Assembly: GCA_008364785.1 (NCBI GenBank)
Contig: VTTJ01000008.1
Location: forward strand, 204,917-268,916
Direction: 5' to 3'
DNA from: Bacillus sp. BGMRC 2118
GTDB taxonomy: Bacteria; Bacillota; Bacilli; Bacillales; SA4
Length of the DNA stretch: 64,000 nucleotides
Shown here: in pieces, positions 31,460 through 39,725 of the stretch
Position numbering within the stretch: position 1 is the first letter of the stretch
Layout: each line of letters begins with the position of its first letter
The notes under the pieces: generated by a model
What the model was told of the DNA's origin: nothing
The model's database searches: none
What the model saw: the letters and a program-made list of their open reading frames with translations, nothing else
Translations under genes and position numbers: made by a program

Positions 31460-31491
31460 AGAGGTTCGCGAACTCCCTCTATAAAAAACTA
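31460..31491 (+). promoter_or_regulatory. PreQ1-I riboswitch
   Basis: AGAGGTTCGCGAACTCCCTC followed by TATAAAAAACTA matches the class I preQ1 aptamer: AGAGG/CCTCT stem, C-rich loop and the A-rich tail that forms the pseudoknot. It lies about 100 bases before queC, the usual location in Bacillus. Binding of preQ1 should lower expression of queCDEF. Confidence 0.92.
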
Positions 31492-31555
31492 TGACCAAAA
31501 CGATATCGTGGATATGGTTTTATTCCGTTTTGGCTTAGTATATAGATAGGTAATC

Positions 31556-31593
31556 GCTCGTTTCTTTGTTGTAAAAGAAAGGAGCTTTTTTTT
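31556..31593 (+). terminator. Riboswitch expression platform: terminator that contains the queC ribosome site
   Basis: GCTCgTTTCTTT pairs with AAAGAAAgGAGC and is followed by eight T that end directly at the queC ATG. The Shine-Dalgarno AAAGGAG is the right arm, so the hairpin could both stop transcription and hide the ribosome site. An upstream pair, CCAAAACG (31495-31502) with CGTTTTGG (31526-31533), is a further possible hairpin in the platform. Confidence 0.7.
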
Positions 31594-32250
31594 ATGAAAA
31601 AAGAAAAAGCAGTTGTTGTATTTAGTGGTGGTCAAGATAGCACAACATGTTTATTTTGGGCACTGAAAAATTTTGATGAAGTAGAAACTGTTACATTCAA
31701 CTACAATCAAAAGCATAAATTAGAAATAGACGTTGCAGCTGAAATTGCAAAAGAATTAAATGTTAAACATACCGTTTTAGATATGTCTTTGTTAAATCAG
31801 CTTGCACCAAATGCATTAACTCGTGATGACATCGATATTGCACATAATGAAGGAGAATTACCTTCTACATTTGTAGATGGGCGAAATTTATTATTCCTTT
31901 CATTTGCTGGAGTCCTGGCAAAACAAGTTGGGGCAAGACATATTATTACGGGTGTTTGTGAAACGGACTTTAGTGGATATCCAGACTGTCGTGATGTGTT
32001 TATTAAATCATTGAATGTGACACTTAACCTTTCTATGGATTATCCATTTGTGATCCATACACCATTAATGTGGATTAATAAAGCTGAAACGTGGGGCTTA
32101 GCTGATGAACTGGGAGTACTTGATTTTGTTAGGGAAAAGACATTAACGTGCTACAACGGTGTTATCGCAGACGGTTGTGGTGAATGCCCTGCTTGTCACC
32201 TGCGCAAGCGTGGATTAGATGATTACTTAGCTCAAAAGGAGGTAAAATAA
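31594..32250 (+). CDS. queC: 7-cyano-7-deazaguanine synthase QueC
   Basis: A 218-residue enzyme that converts 7-carboxy-7-deazaguanine to preQ0 with ammonia and ATP. The PP-loop SGGQDSTTC is at residues ~11-19, and the zinc-binding cysteines [11 protein letters not shown] are near the C-terminus. First gene of queCDEF, under a preQ1-I riboswitch. The stop is one base before the queD ATG. Confidence 0.97.
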   Translation: MKKEKAVVVFSGGQDSTTCLFWALKNFDEVETVTFNYNQKHKLEIDVAAEIAKELNVKHTVLDMSLLNQLAPNALTRDDIDIAHNEGELPSTFVDGRNLLFLSFAGVLAKQVGARHIITGVCETDFSGYPDCRDVFIKSLNVTLNLSMDYPFVIHTPLMWINKAETWGLADELGVLDFVREKTLTCYNGVIADGCGECPACHLRKRGLDDYLAQKEVK

Positions 32251-32251
32251 C

Positions 32252-32698
32252 ATGATCCAACAGTTTTATCCTCAAGTTTTTCATCCATACACGTACGAGC
32301 TTAATAAAGATATGCATTTTGCTGCAGCTCATTTTGTGCCACATGAATCTGCAGGTAGCTGCCAAGAACTTCATGGTCATACGTATTTTATTAATATCAC
32401 CGTTGTGGGTGATGAGCTAAATGAATCAGGATTCCTTGTTAATTTTCAAGATTTAAAAAAGATTGTTCATAAACGCTACGATCATTCTTTATTAAATAAT
32501 CAAAATCAGGATTTCAATGATCAAAACTCAAATGACTTCCCAACAACAGAAGTCGTTGCACGTAAAATTTACGAAAACATTCAATCACATCTGGATACAC
32601 TTCAAAACAAACCTAAATGCATGCAAGTAATTGTACGTGAAACACCGACAAGTTATGTTGTATACCGTCCGAAAGTGAGTGGAGAAAGCCTTGAGTAA
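32252..32698 (+). CDS. queD: 6-carboxy-5,6,7,8-tetrahydropterin synthase QueD
   Basis: A 148-residue enzyme of the PTPS-fold family that makes 6-carboxytetrahydropterin from dihydroneopterin triphosphate. Zinc-binding histidines are in AAAHF and LHGHTY, with the catalytic Cys in SCQELHGH. A strong AAAAGGAGG precedes the ATG, and its upstream part lies in the queC stop region. The 3' end overlaps queE. Confidence 0.95.
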   Translation: MIQQFYPQVFHPYTYELNKDMHFAAAHFVPHESAGSCQELHGHTYFINITVVGDELNESGFLVNFQDLKKIVHKRYDHSLLNNQNQDFNDQNSNDFPTTEVVARKIYENIQSHLDTLQNKPKCMQVIVRETPTSYVVYRPKVSGESLE

Positions 32699-33419
32699 AA
32701 CAATACCAGTATTAGAAATATTCGGACCAACGATTCAAGGTGAAGGTAGTGTAATCGGTGTTAAAACGATGTTTGTTCGTACAGCAGGGTGTGATTATTC
32801 CTGCAGCTGGTGTGACTCTGCTTTTACATGGGATGGGTCTGCAAAAGATGATATTATTCAGATGACTGCTGAGGAAATTTGGGATAAGTTGCAAGATATT
32901 GGTGGAGATAAATTTTCTCACGTTACAATTTCAGGAGGTAATCCTGCCTTATTAAAGAACTTAGGTAATCTTGTTTCGATATTGAGAGAAAATGGAATTA
33001 GAATCGGAGTGGAAACACAGGGCTCTAAATGGCAAGATTGGCTTTCTCTTATCCAAGACATAACGATATCTCCAAAACCTCCAAGTTCAGGAATGATTAC
33101 GAATTACGAAACATTAGATGAAATTGTTAGTAAATTAGTAGGTCAGAGTCATTCTACTGTTTCATTGAAGGTTGTTGTATTTAATGATGAAGACTTCGAT
33201 TATGCTGTAAATATGCATAAAAGATATCCAGATGTTCCATTTTACTTACAAGTAGGAAATGACAATGTATCGGGAACTGAGACAAAGTCTATTGTTGAAA
33301 CTTTGTTATTGAAGTATGAATGGCTCATTAATAAGACAATCGATTCAAGTGACATGAATGATATACGTGTTCTGCCTCAGCTTCATACGCTTGTTTGGGG
33401 AAACAAGCGTGGCGTATAA
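32691..33419 (+). CDS. queE: 7-carboxy-7-deazaguanine synthase QueE
   Basis: A 242-residue radical SAM enzyme that rearranges carboxytetrahydropterin to 7-carboxy-7-deazaguanine. The cluster motif is CDYSCSWCD, preceded by IFGPTIQGEG for substrate binding, with SGGNPAL for SAM. The start is probably TTG at 32691 (LSKTIPVLEIFG, matching the short N-terminus of the B. subtilis enzyme) after GGAGAAAG. A GTG at 32679 is in frame but longer. It overlaps the end of queD by 8 bases. Confidence 0.93.
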   Translation: MSKTIPVLEIFGPTIQGEGSVIGVKTMFVRTAGCDYSCSWCDSAFTWDGSAKDDIIQMTAEEIWDKLQDIGGDKFSHVTISGGNPALLKNLGNLVSILRENGIRIGVETQGSKWQDWLSLIQDITISPKPPSSGMITNYETLDEIVSKLVGQSHSTVSLKVVVFNDEDFDYAVNMHKRYPDVPFYLQVGNDNVSGTETKSIVETLLLKYEWLINKTIDSSDMNDIRVLPQLHTLVWGNKRGV

Positions 33420-33437
33420 AAATAATAGATTGGTAAG

Positions 33438-33944
33438 GTGAAAGAGATGACTGGAAGAAATGATCAAGAACTAGAAGGTGTAACGTTATTAGGGAATCAA
33501 GGAACAAAATACTTATTTGAATATTCTCCAGACGTATTAGAAAGCTTTGAAAATAAACATCCAAATCGAGATTATTTTGTAAAGTTTAACTGTCCAGAAT
33601 TCACAAGTCTTTGTCCTAAAACAAATCAACCTGATTTTGCAACAATCTACATCAGCTACATTCCGGACAAACTTATGGTAGAAAGTAAATCATTAAAGTT
33701 GTATTTATTTAGCTTTAGAAATCATGGCGATTTCCATGAAGATTGCATGAATATCATAATGAATGATCTAATAAAGCTGATGGACCCTCGCTACATTGAA
33801 GTATGGGGTAAATTTACACCACGTGGTGGAATTTCCATCGATCCATACACAAACTATGGTAAACCAGGTACAAAATACGAACAAATGGCAGAATATCGCC
33901 TAATGAATCACGATTTATACCCAGAAACAGTTGATAACCGATAA
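33438..33944 (+). CDS. queF: NADPH-dependent 7-cyano-7-deazaguanine reductase QueF
   Basis: A 168-residue, type I (short) nitrile reductase that turns preQ0 into preQ1, the ligand of the riboswitch controlling this operon. The nucleophilic Cys lies in [14 protein letters not shown] and the QueF signature continues as [16 protein letters not shown]. Last gene of the queuosine operon, 18 bases after queE. The operon therefore converts a GTP-derived pterin to preQ1 and is shut off by its product. Confidence 0.96.
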   Translation: MKEMTGRNDQELEGVTLLGNQGTKYLFEYSPDVLESFENKHPNRDYFVKFNCPEFTSLCPKTNQPDFATIYISYIPDKLMVESKSLKLYLFSFRNHGDFHEDCMNIIMNDLIKLMDPRYIEVWGKFTPRGGISIDPYTNYGKPGTKYEQMAEYRLMNHDLYPETVDNR

Positions 33945-33966
33945 TAATAAATAAATAAATTAACAA

Positions 33967-34332
33967 GGCTGGGACATAAATATTTCAGTAAATAATAAAC
34001 CCGAACTATTAGGTGGTATTTTAATAAATCTTACGCCTAATAATTTGGGTTTTTTCTGTTTTAAGTTGAATTTGTTGATTCCAGAAATACATACTATTTA
34101 CTAAGAACCATAGTGGAATGGAGCGAAAGCCACTAGGGCTCCTGCGGGAGGTAGAGGAAAGGCTGAGACCCCGCAGGCGTAGCTGAGGAGGCTCAGGTTC
34201 CTCCTTGCGGTATCCGGCGAGTGGCTGTAGTGCAGTGGAACGGACTTGTTCTTCCAGCTTAACTCATTATAAGATTTATGAATTTAGATATTGTTCGTCT
34301 TTAAGGAGAGATAAATTAGTTGTGTCCCAGCC
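33967..34332 (+). repeat. Composite structured repeat, copy A (outer GGCTGGGACA stem plus GC-rich core)
   Basis: The outer ends GGCTGGGACA and TGTCCCAGCC are perfectly complementary and are followed by ACGTTTTTTT. Just inside, CCGAACTATTAGG pairs with CCTAATAATTTGGG and is followed by TTTTTT. A GC-rich core at 34128-34226 is closed by AGCCACT/AGTGGCT and contains CTCCTGCGGGAGG and GAGACCCCGCAGG. Copy B at 51074-51404 has the same plan with different stem sequences. This fills most of the gap between queF and ykvS; no gene is seen in it. Confidence 0.8.
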
Positions 34333-34365
34333 ACGTTTTTTTAGCAATTTAAAGGAGGAAAATAA

Positions 34366-34396
34366 AAAGTAGGAACGCTTTTGCTGTTCCTACTTT
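34366..34396 (-). terminator. Terminator of ykvS
   Basis: AAAGTAGGAAC / GTTCCTACTTT hairpin, with TTTTTATTTT following on the minus strand. Confidence 0.85.
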
Positions 34397-34399
34397 GTT

Positions 34400-34591
34400 T
34401 TAGTTTTCTTTAAGTGCACCAATGATTTTGTAGTTTTTATGATTTACTACAGTGCGACGTTCTAATTCTAGGTCTTCAAAGTTTTCCATATAAGTTAGGT
34501 CGACGATAACGGAGTTTTCATTTACTTTTTCTACAATTCCTTGTAGGCCATTTTTAAATTCAATAATATCTCCAAGTGCTGCAATTTTCAA
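34400..34591 (-). CDS. ykvS: YkvS family protein (DUF2187)
   Basis: A 63-residue protein starting MKIAALGDIIEFKNGLQGIV, a small KOW/SH3-like beta-barrel family of unknown role found widely in Bacillus. In B. subtilis ykvS also lies downstream of the queuosine genes. GGGAGGAGAGG precedes the ATG. Confidence 0.85.
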   Translation of the reverse strand: MKIAALGDIIEFKNGLQGIVEKVNENSVIVDLTYMENFEDLELERRTVVNHKNYKIIGALKEN

Positions 34592-34835
34592 AACTACCTC
34601 TCCTCCCGAAACCTTATTATTCCAGTTTGCATGAATAATGTCGAAACGTAAAGTGTTTTTTTAGTTTCTTTGTAAAAATCTGATAAAAAGTTTAAAAGCA
34701 TACTTTTTAATCATTCTAGCAGAATATGATAGAATGTCTATAAATATGGTAATATTTTAGGAGAAAAATAATTATTTGATTTATCGTTTACTAATATACC
34801 TTTAAATGAAGTTTCGAAAGGGAGTCAGATTCGTT

Positions 34836-35687
34836 ATGAATGTAGGATTGGTATTAGAAGGCGGAGGTATGAGAGGCGTTTATACTGCGGGCGTTTTAGA
34901 GTATTTCATGGACTCTAATATATATTTTCCATATAATATTGGAGTATCTGCTGGTGCAAGTAATGCAACTTCTTATCTTGCAAGACAAAAGGGAAGAAAC
35001 CGAACAGTAAATATTGATTATGTTACACATCCAGAATATCTTTCATTTAGAAATTTTGTAAAGAAACGGCAATTATTTGGTATGGATTTTATTTTTGATG
35101 TACTGCCTAATCAATTAGTTCCTTTTGACTTTGAAGGGTTTTATAAAGCTAAAGAGAAATTTGTTGTCGGAACTACAGACTGTATAACTGGCGAAACAGT
35201 CTATTACAACAATTATGAACATGGGAAGGATATGCTTACAATCCTAAGAGCATCCTGTTCCTTACCTTTTATTGCTCCAATTGTATCGTATAATAATCGA
35301 AGTTTATTAGACGGTGGAATTTCTGATCCAATTCCAATTAGACAAGCTGAAAAAGAAGGATATACAAAAAATGTAGTTGTTTTAACAAGGAATCGAGGCT
35401 ACATGAAGAAACCGTCGAAAAACCCTTGGATAGCAAAAAAAGCATACAAAGATTTTCCGGGCTTACTTGAAAAAATGGAATCTAGGGCAAATGATTATAA
35501 TAGGACTTTAGAGTACATTTTTGACCAAGAGAAGAAGGGAAATATATTTATTATACAACCTACAAATCCATTGAAGGTTGGGAGAATGGAAAAGAATCGA
35601 GACAAGCTTGAAGAATTATATAACGAAGGCTATGAGGATGCAAAGAATATCAGCAATTCATTAGTTCAATGGTTAGCAAAATCGTAA
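34836..35687 (+). CDS. Patatin-like phospholipase
   Basis: A 283-residue lipid acyl hydrolase of the bacterial patatin family. The oxyanion loop LEGGGMRGVYTAG, nucleophile GVSAGASNA (GxSxG) and the Asp of the dyad in LLDGGISDP are intact. The substrate is unknown. The start at 34836 is preferred because AAAGGGAG lies upstream and the oxyanion loop then sits in the first dozen residues, as usual in the family. Confidence 0.9.
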   Translation: MNVGLVLEGGGMRGVYTAGVLEYFMDSNIYFPYNIGVSAGASNATSYLARQKGRNRTVNIDYVTHPEYLSFRNFVKKRQLFGMDFIFDVLPNQLVPFDFEGFYKAKEKFVVGTTDCITGETVYYNNYEHGKDMLTILRASCSLPFIAPIVSYNNRSLLDGGISDPIPIRQAEKEGYTKNVVVLTRNRGYMKKPSKNPWIAKKAYKDFPGLLEKMESRANDYNRTLEYIFDQEKKGNIFIIQPTNPLKVGRMEKNRDKLEELYNEGYEDAKNISNSLVQWLAKS

Positions 35688-35724
35688 TACTTCTGCAAAA
35701 AGACATATACAAATGATAAAATAA

Positions 35725-35909
35725 GGCTGTTTTCGTATAGATTATTGCTATGTGTAAAAATTCCAAAAGCCGGATTTTCACCTTAATATCTAATTACAAC
35801 TATACATAAAGAGAACTGCTCTTCTCTAATCCAACGTCACTTTGCTTCAAAAATTGGTTGTACACCCAGAATAATTGTACTAAAAGCAACGAAGTTTTAG
35901 AAAAAAGTC
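35725..35909 (-). repeat. MITE-like element, copy 3 (185 bp, inverted)
   Basis: Reverse orientation relative to copies 1, 2 and 4. The duplication is TAAAATAA (35717-35724) and TAAAAAAA (35910-35917), 7/8. The right duplication is the U-tract of the minus-strand terminator at 35919-35938. Confidence 0.85.
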
Positions 35910-35918
35910 TAAAAAAAA

Positions 35919-35938
35919 GAAGCAGCAATTGCTGCTTC
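35919..35938 (-). terminator. Minus-strand terminator after the SASP unit
   Basis: GAAGCAGCAATTGCTGCTTC is a perfect 20-bp palindrome followed on the minus strand by eight T. Confidence 0.85.
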
Positions 35939-36109
35939 ATCAATGTGTGTAATGGGCAAATGGTCTTGTTTCATTGTTGGATGGATTTTTCGTTACATTG
36001 TGTGTATGAATGTGTTTGCATGTGTGTAAAATAGTGCTTGTGTGTGTAAGCGTTCATAAGCATATGGTGATTTTCATGGTGTGTGATCCTAATGCTTGTC
36101 ATGGAACAA

Positions 36110-36170
36110 TCTCGGTAAAGAGTACTTCTCAAGGGTGAATGTCTACTGGTGTTGTTACTCTTCACCGAGA
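36110..36170 (-). other. Large hairpin in the 3' untranslated region of the SASP gene
   Basis: On the plus strand TCTCGGTAAAGAGTA and TACTCTTCACCGAGA pair at 14 of 15 positions around a 31-base loop. It lies 24-84 bases past the SASP stop with no U-tract, while a proper terminator is ~170 bases further. It may stabilise the spore-protein mRNA. The rest of 35939-36193 shows TG-rich sequence and no convincing gene. Confidence 0.5.
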
Positions 36171-36193
36171 CCGTTTCGCTTAAGGGACGTTAC

Positions 36194-36394
36194 TTATCGA
36201 ATGCTTCCAAGTTGTTGCTCTGCCATTTGAACTAGGCGTTTTGTAATTTCTCCCCCTACAGAACCGTTAGCACGTGAAGTAGTGTCAGCTCCTAGGTCTA
36301 CACCAAATTCGTTAGCAATTTCATATTTCATTTGATCAATAGCTTGCCCGACACCAGGTACAAGTAATTGATTTGAATTATTGTTGTTTGCCAT
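36194..36394 (-). CDS. Alpha/beta-type small acid-soluble spore protein
   Basis: A 66-residue SASP that coats spore DNA and gives UV resistance. [20 protein letters not shown] and [20 protein letters not shown] are family signatures, and [10 protein letters not shown] contains the GPR protease cleavage site used at germination. The ATG at 36394 follows GGGAGGG; the longer frame upstream is not needed. It is expected to be transcribed by sigma-G in the forespore. This gene marks the organism as a spore former. Confidence 0.95.
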   Translation of the reverse strand: MANNNNSNQLLVPGVGQAIDQMKYEIANEFGVDLGADTTSRANGSVGGEITKRLVQMAEQQLGSIR

Positions 36395-36530
36395 GTGATT
36401 TTCCCTCCCTTCATCGTTGCTACATGTATATGTTTTGTACAACCATTATCTTTTATTCATAAAAAAGGTAAATTTTTTTGTTGAACAAAATTCGAGATAC
36501 ATTAAAATGTTAGTGAAGGAGTTGGTCCGA

Positions 36531-36725
36531 ATGGATAAAATGCAGGTTGAACATATATTAGACAAGCTAAGAAATAGAGAAATTGAGGAATATGTCGTGG
36601 AAAAGGAGAACTTCCTTTCATTTCGCGAAGTATTAGTAAATCAAGATGACTTCAAGCATTTTAGAGGAATTGCAGGTCACGGTGGAATTGTTACTTATAC
36701 ATACGTCGATGAGGCTAGAAGTTAA
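36531..36725 (+). CDS. Small conserved-looking protein (64 aa), unknown
   Basis: Sixty-four residues, MDKMQVEHILDKLRNREIEE then an acidic middle and a Gly/His-rich GIAGHGGIVTYTY end. AAGGAG lies eight bases or so ahead of the ATG and a terminator follows. No family recognised. It is divergent from the SASP gene. Confidence 0.6.
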   Translation: MDKMQVEHILDKLRNREIEEYVVEKENFLSFREVLVNQDDFKHFRGIAGHGGIVTYTYVDEARS

Positions 36726-36738
36726 TAGTAAGAAATGT

Positions 36739-36770
36739 AAAAGAGTTCAGCAAAGCTGGACTCTTTTTTT
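36739..36770 (+). terminator. Terminator of the 64-aa gene
   Basis: AAAGAGTTCAGC / GCTGGACTCTTT hairpin followed by T. Confidence 0.85.
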
Positions 36771-36990
36771 GTCATTTTGTTGGGTATGTAACAGTTTTGG
36801 AATCCATTTCCATTGGGAAAGAGTGAGGCAAAAATGTAGGATAAAACGGTTTTAAACTTATGATTTTCCCAATACAAAGCCTATATGTTGTCATGTTAAG
36901 ATAATAAAGAAGATTCAGATAGTTATGATTAGGATCTTCATTCTGCTAGTACATAGTAGAGAAACTAATTAAAGGGAGAGGGTTTTGCAG

Positions 36991-38241
36991 ATGAAATGGT
37001 ATAAGACTTTAGGAAGTTTAGTCATGGCCGCAGCTTTAATTACACCAATGTACTCTACTAGCGTTGGAGCATCTGATGAACAATCAGGTAAGCTTCGAGT
37101 ATTAATTAGTTCTACTAAGGAAAATGTGAAGCAAAATGCAAAAGAAGATTATGGTGTACGTTGGGACTTCAAAGAAAAAGGATTCTCAACGGAAGTGACG
37201 GAGAAGCAATATAAAGCTCTTCAAAAGAATAAGAACTTATCAATTGAGCTAGTTGAAGAAATAACGCTGGATGCTAAGCCTGGAGGGAATACAGGGAATA
37301 GAACTGGTGTACCAAATGATCAAACACCATGGGGAATTGAGGCAATGTATGAGGATCCAAACATTACAGCTACTTCTGGTGGTAGTGGTGTGAAGGTTGC
37401 AGTTCTTGATACAGGCGCAATTAATCACGTTGACTATTCGAGTAATTTAGAACAATGTAAAGATTTTACACAAAGAAAATCCCCTCTTGTGAACAACTCT
37501 TGTAATGATGGGAATGGTCATGGTACACACGTTGCAGGAACAGTGCTAGCAGATGGTGGTTCGGATGGTCAGGGGTTATTTGGGGTAGCACCGGATGCTA
37601 AGCTTTGGGCATATAAAGTACTAAGTGATCGAGGATCAGGCTATTCTGATGACATTGCCTATGCCATTCGTCATGCAGCAGATGAAGCAAATCGATTAGG
37701 TGTAAAAACTGTAATCTCAATGTCGCTAGGTTCAAGTAGCAAGGATTCACTTATTTCAGATGCTGTAACATATGCATATGGAAAAGGTGTACTTGTTGTA
37801 GCAGCAGCTGGTAATAGTGGTCCGAATGCAAACACAATCGGTTACCCAGGAGCACTTGTTGATGCGATTGCTGTTGCAGCATTAGAAGATGTACAACAAA
37901 ATGGTACGTATCGAGTTGCCGATTTTTCTTCACGCGGTAATCCAAACACAGATGGTGATTACATCATTCAAGAACGTGATGTGGAAGTGTCTGCACCAGG
38001 ACGCGCAATTGAGTCTACTTGGTATGATGGTGGATACAACACAATTAGTGGTACCTCTATGGCAACGCCACATGTATCAGGCTTAGCTGCCAAGATTTGG
38101 GCTGCAAACCCTGGCATGACTGCTTCACAAGTACGTGCGGAACTTCAAAACCGTGCTAAAGCAAACGATATTCTTGGTGGAAATGGAGCAGCAGCAGGAG
38201 ATGACTATGCTTCTGGATACGGTTTCCCAACAGTGAAATAA
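36991..38241 (+). CDS. Secreted subtilisin-like serine protease
   Basis: A 416-residue S8 protease. Signal peptide (MKWYKTLGSLVMAAALITP…GA), a propeptide of about 75 residues, then the catalytic domain: Asp in VAVLDTGAI, His in NGHGTHVAGT, oxyanion Asn in AAAGNSGPN, Ser in GTSMATPHVSG. A Cys pair (EQCKDF…NNSCNDG) near the active site could form a disulfide, which is unusual for Bacillus subtilisins. ATG at 36991 after AAAGGGAGAGG; a TTG six bases earlier is less likely. Monocistronic. Confidence 0.93.
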   Translation: MKWYKTLGSLVMAAALITPMYSTSVGASDEQSGKLRVLISSTKENVKQNAKEDYGVRWDFKEKGFSTEVTEKQYKALQKNKNLSIELVEEITLDAKPGGNTGNRTGVPNDQTPWGIEAMYEDPNITATSGGSGVKVAVLDTGAINHVDYSSNLEQCKDFTQRKSPLVNNSCNDGNGHGTHVAGTVLADGGSDGQGLFGVAPDAKLWAYKVLSDRGSGYSDDIAYAIRHAADEANRLGVKTVISMSLGSSSKDSLISDAVTYAYGKGVLVVAAAGNSGPNANTIGYPGALVDAIAVAALEDVQQNGTYRVADFSSRGNPNTDGDYIIQERDVEVSAPGRAIESTWYDGGYNTISGTSMATPHVSGLAAKIWAANPGMTASQVRAELQNRAKANDILGGNGAAAGDDYASGYGFPTVK

Positions 38242-38305
38242 ATTGAATACAAGAGTTAATACGGATTGACCATCATTTTTAAAAATATATATTCCTCCTA
38301 CTTAC

Positions 38306-38340
38306 ATCCTACTGGAAATTTCCAGTAGGATTCTTTTTTT
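38306..38340 (+). terminator. Terminator of the subtilisin gene
   Basis: ATCCTACTGGAAA / TTTCCAGTAGGAT perfect hairpin followed by TTTTTTT. Confidence 0.92.
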
Positions 38341-38410
38341 CGACATTGTGCCAGGCACTTGTCGATTTTTCTTTACTTGACTTTGTAAAAGATTGGTATT
38401 AATGTATTAG

Positions 38411-38433
38411 GTGTACTATATAATGTAATACAC
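38411..38433. promoter_or_regulatory. Probable YtrA operator overlapping the -10 box
   Basis: GTGTA-cTA … TAa-TACAC forms an interrupted 23-bp inverted repeat centred on the TATAAT at 38419-38424, about 30 bases before ytrA. The placement fits autorepression by the GntR-type product. Confidence 0.65.
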
Positions 38434-38463
38434 TTAATTCACTGAAGTGAAAGGAGGATGGCA

Positions 38464-38847
38464 ATGATTCAAATTGATCCTCGTAGTTCTAGTCCTATTT
38501 ATGAACAGATAAGTAAACAGATAAAGGAACTTTGCTTCAAAGGAATACTGAAGCCTGGAGAAAAGGTGCCTTCGGTTCGTGAGCTTTCTTCAATGATCGT
38601 CGCAAATCCTAATACAGTCAGTAAGGCCTATAAAGAACTCGAACGAGAAGGAGTCATTGAAACATTAAGAGGTAGGGGAACATTTGTAACGGAGACTGTT
38701 CAAATCAAAATGAATGAGGAGAAGGTTGAAATGTTAAAGGAACAGCTAAAGTCAATTGTGGTGGATGCATTTTATGCGGGGATAAAAATTGATGATATAC
38801 AACATTGGATTAAAGAGATAGAGGAAGAGATCGGAGGGAAAAGGTAA
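38464..38847 (+). CDS. ytrA: GntR-family repressor, YtrA type
   Basis: A 127-residue regulator: an N-terminal winged helix (PIYEQISKQIKEL, KVPSVRELSSMI, NTVSKAYKELEREGVIE, RGRGTFV) and a short two-helix C-terminal dimer region typical of the YtrA subfamily. Start at 38464 lies six bases after AAAGGAGG; the ATG at 38458 is too close. First gene of a five-gene operon of ytr type, which in B. subtilis is induced by some cell-wall-active antibiotics. Its stop overlaps the ytrB start (TAATG). Confidence 0.88.
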   Translation: MIQIDPRSSSPIYEQISKQIKELCFKGILKPGEKVPSVRELSSMIVANPNTVSKAYKELEREGVIETLRGRGTFVTETVQIKMNEEKVEMLKEQLKSIVVDAFYAGIKIDDIQHWIKEIEEEIGGKR

Positions 38848-39725
38848 TGCTTACGATTCAAAATGTATCAAAGAGAGTTAACGGAAAAACAGTATTATCT
38901 AATATTTCCCTTGAATTTCAGAAAGGTGAGATCTTTGGACTATTAGGTAGAAATGGTTCTGGTAAGACAACCTTGCTTCGCTTAATAATGGGTGTGCTCA
39001 CTCCTGATGAAGGTCAATTTCTGTACAATGAACAACCTCTATTAAAACATCCACATCTGAAGCAAAACGTACAGTTTATGCCAGTAAGGAATTCCTTTTT
39101 TGATAAGTATACTTATAAAGAACTTGTAGGACTTCTTAAGGCGAACTATCCGAACTTTGACGTCACCTATGCAAATGAATTAATGAATCGTTACAAATTA
39201 CCTGAAGATAAAAAATATAGAGAGCTGTCGACCGGACAAAAAAAGCAATTCTCCTTAATTGTTGCGTTTGCATCAAGACCGGAAGTGATTTTACTTGATG
39301 AACCGACAGATGGGATTGATGCTGTAACACGTTATGATATTTTGGAGCTAATGGTAGACGAAGTTGCTTCTCGTGAAACGACGCTAATTATTACATCTCA
39401 TCGCCTGGAAGATATTGAACGCATTTGTAATCGAATTGCCTTTTTAGAAGATCAACATATTTCCCAAGTAACCGATTTAGATGAGCTTAAAGAACAGTTT
39501 GTAAAAGTTCAACTCGTGTTCGAAGAGGACGTTGCATTAGCGATTAGAGAAAAGGGTATTCCGATACTTGATTATTCAGGCGTATTCTGTACGCTTTTAC
39601 TGGATAAAGCAAATTTAGATGCGAGAGAATGGCTACATTCATTAAACCCAAAAGTTTGGAATGAAGTACCGGTAAACCTAGAAGAGGTATTTATTGCGAA
39701 GTTTGGAGGGAGACGGAGATGGTAA
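38847..39725 (+). CDS. ytrB: ABC transporter ATPase YtrB
   Basis: A 292-residue ATPase: Walker A GLLGRNGSGKTT, signature LSTGQKKQFS, Walker B VILLDEPTDGID, H-loop TSHRLED. The Q-loop region FMPVRNSFFDKY is of the YtrB/YhcG branch. It pairs with the membrane protein encoded immediately downstream, which it overlaps by 7 bases. Confidence 0.88.
   Translation: MLTIQNVSKRVNGKTVLSNISLEFQKGEIFGLLGRNGSGKTTLLRLIMGVLTPDEGQFLYNEQPLLKHPHLKQNVQFMPVRNSFFDKYTYKELVGLLKANYPNFDVTYANELMNRYKLPEDKKYRELSTGQKKQFSLIVAFASRPEVILLDEPTDGIDAVTRYDILELMVDEVASRETTLIITSHRLEDIERICNRIAFLEDQHISQVTDLDELKEQFVKVQLVFEEDVALAIREKGIPILDYSGVFCTLLLDKANLDAREWLHSLNPKVWNEVPVNLEEVFIAKFGGRRRW

Noticed and set aside
35971..36165. A 64-codon His/Thr-rich minus-strand frame
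   Set aside because: No ribosome site, odd composition from TG-rich DNA, and it overlaps the SASP 3' hairpin.
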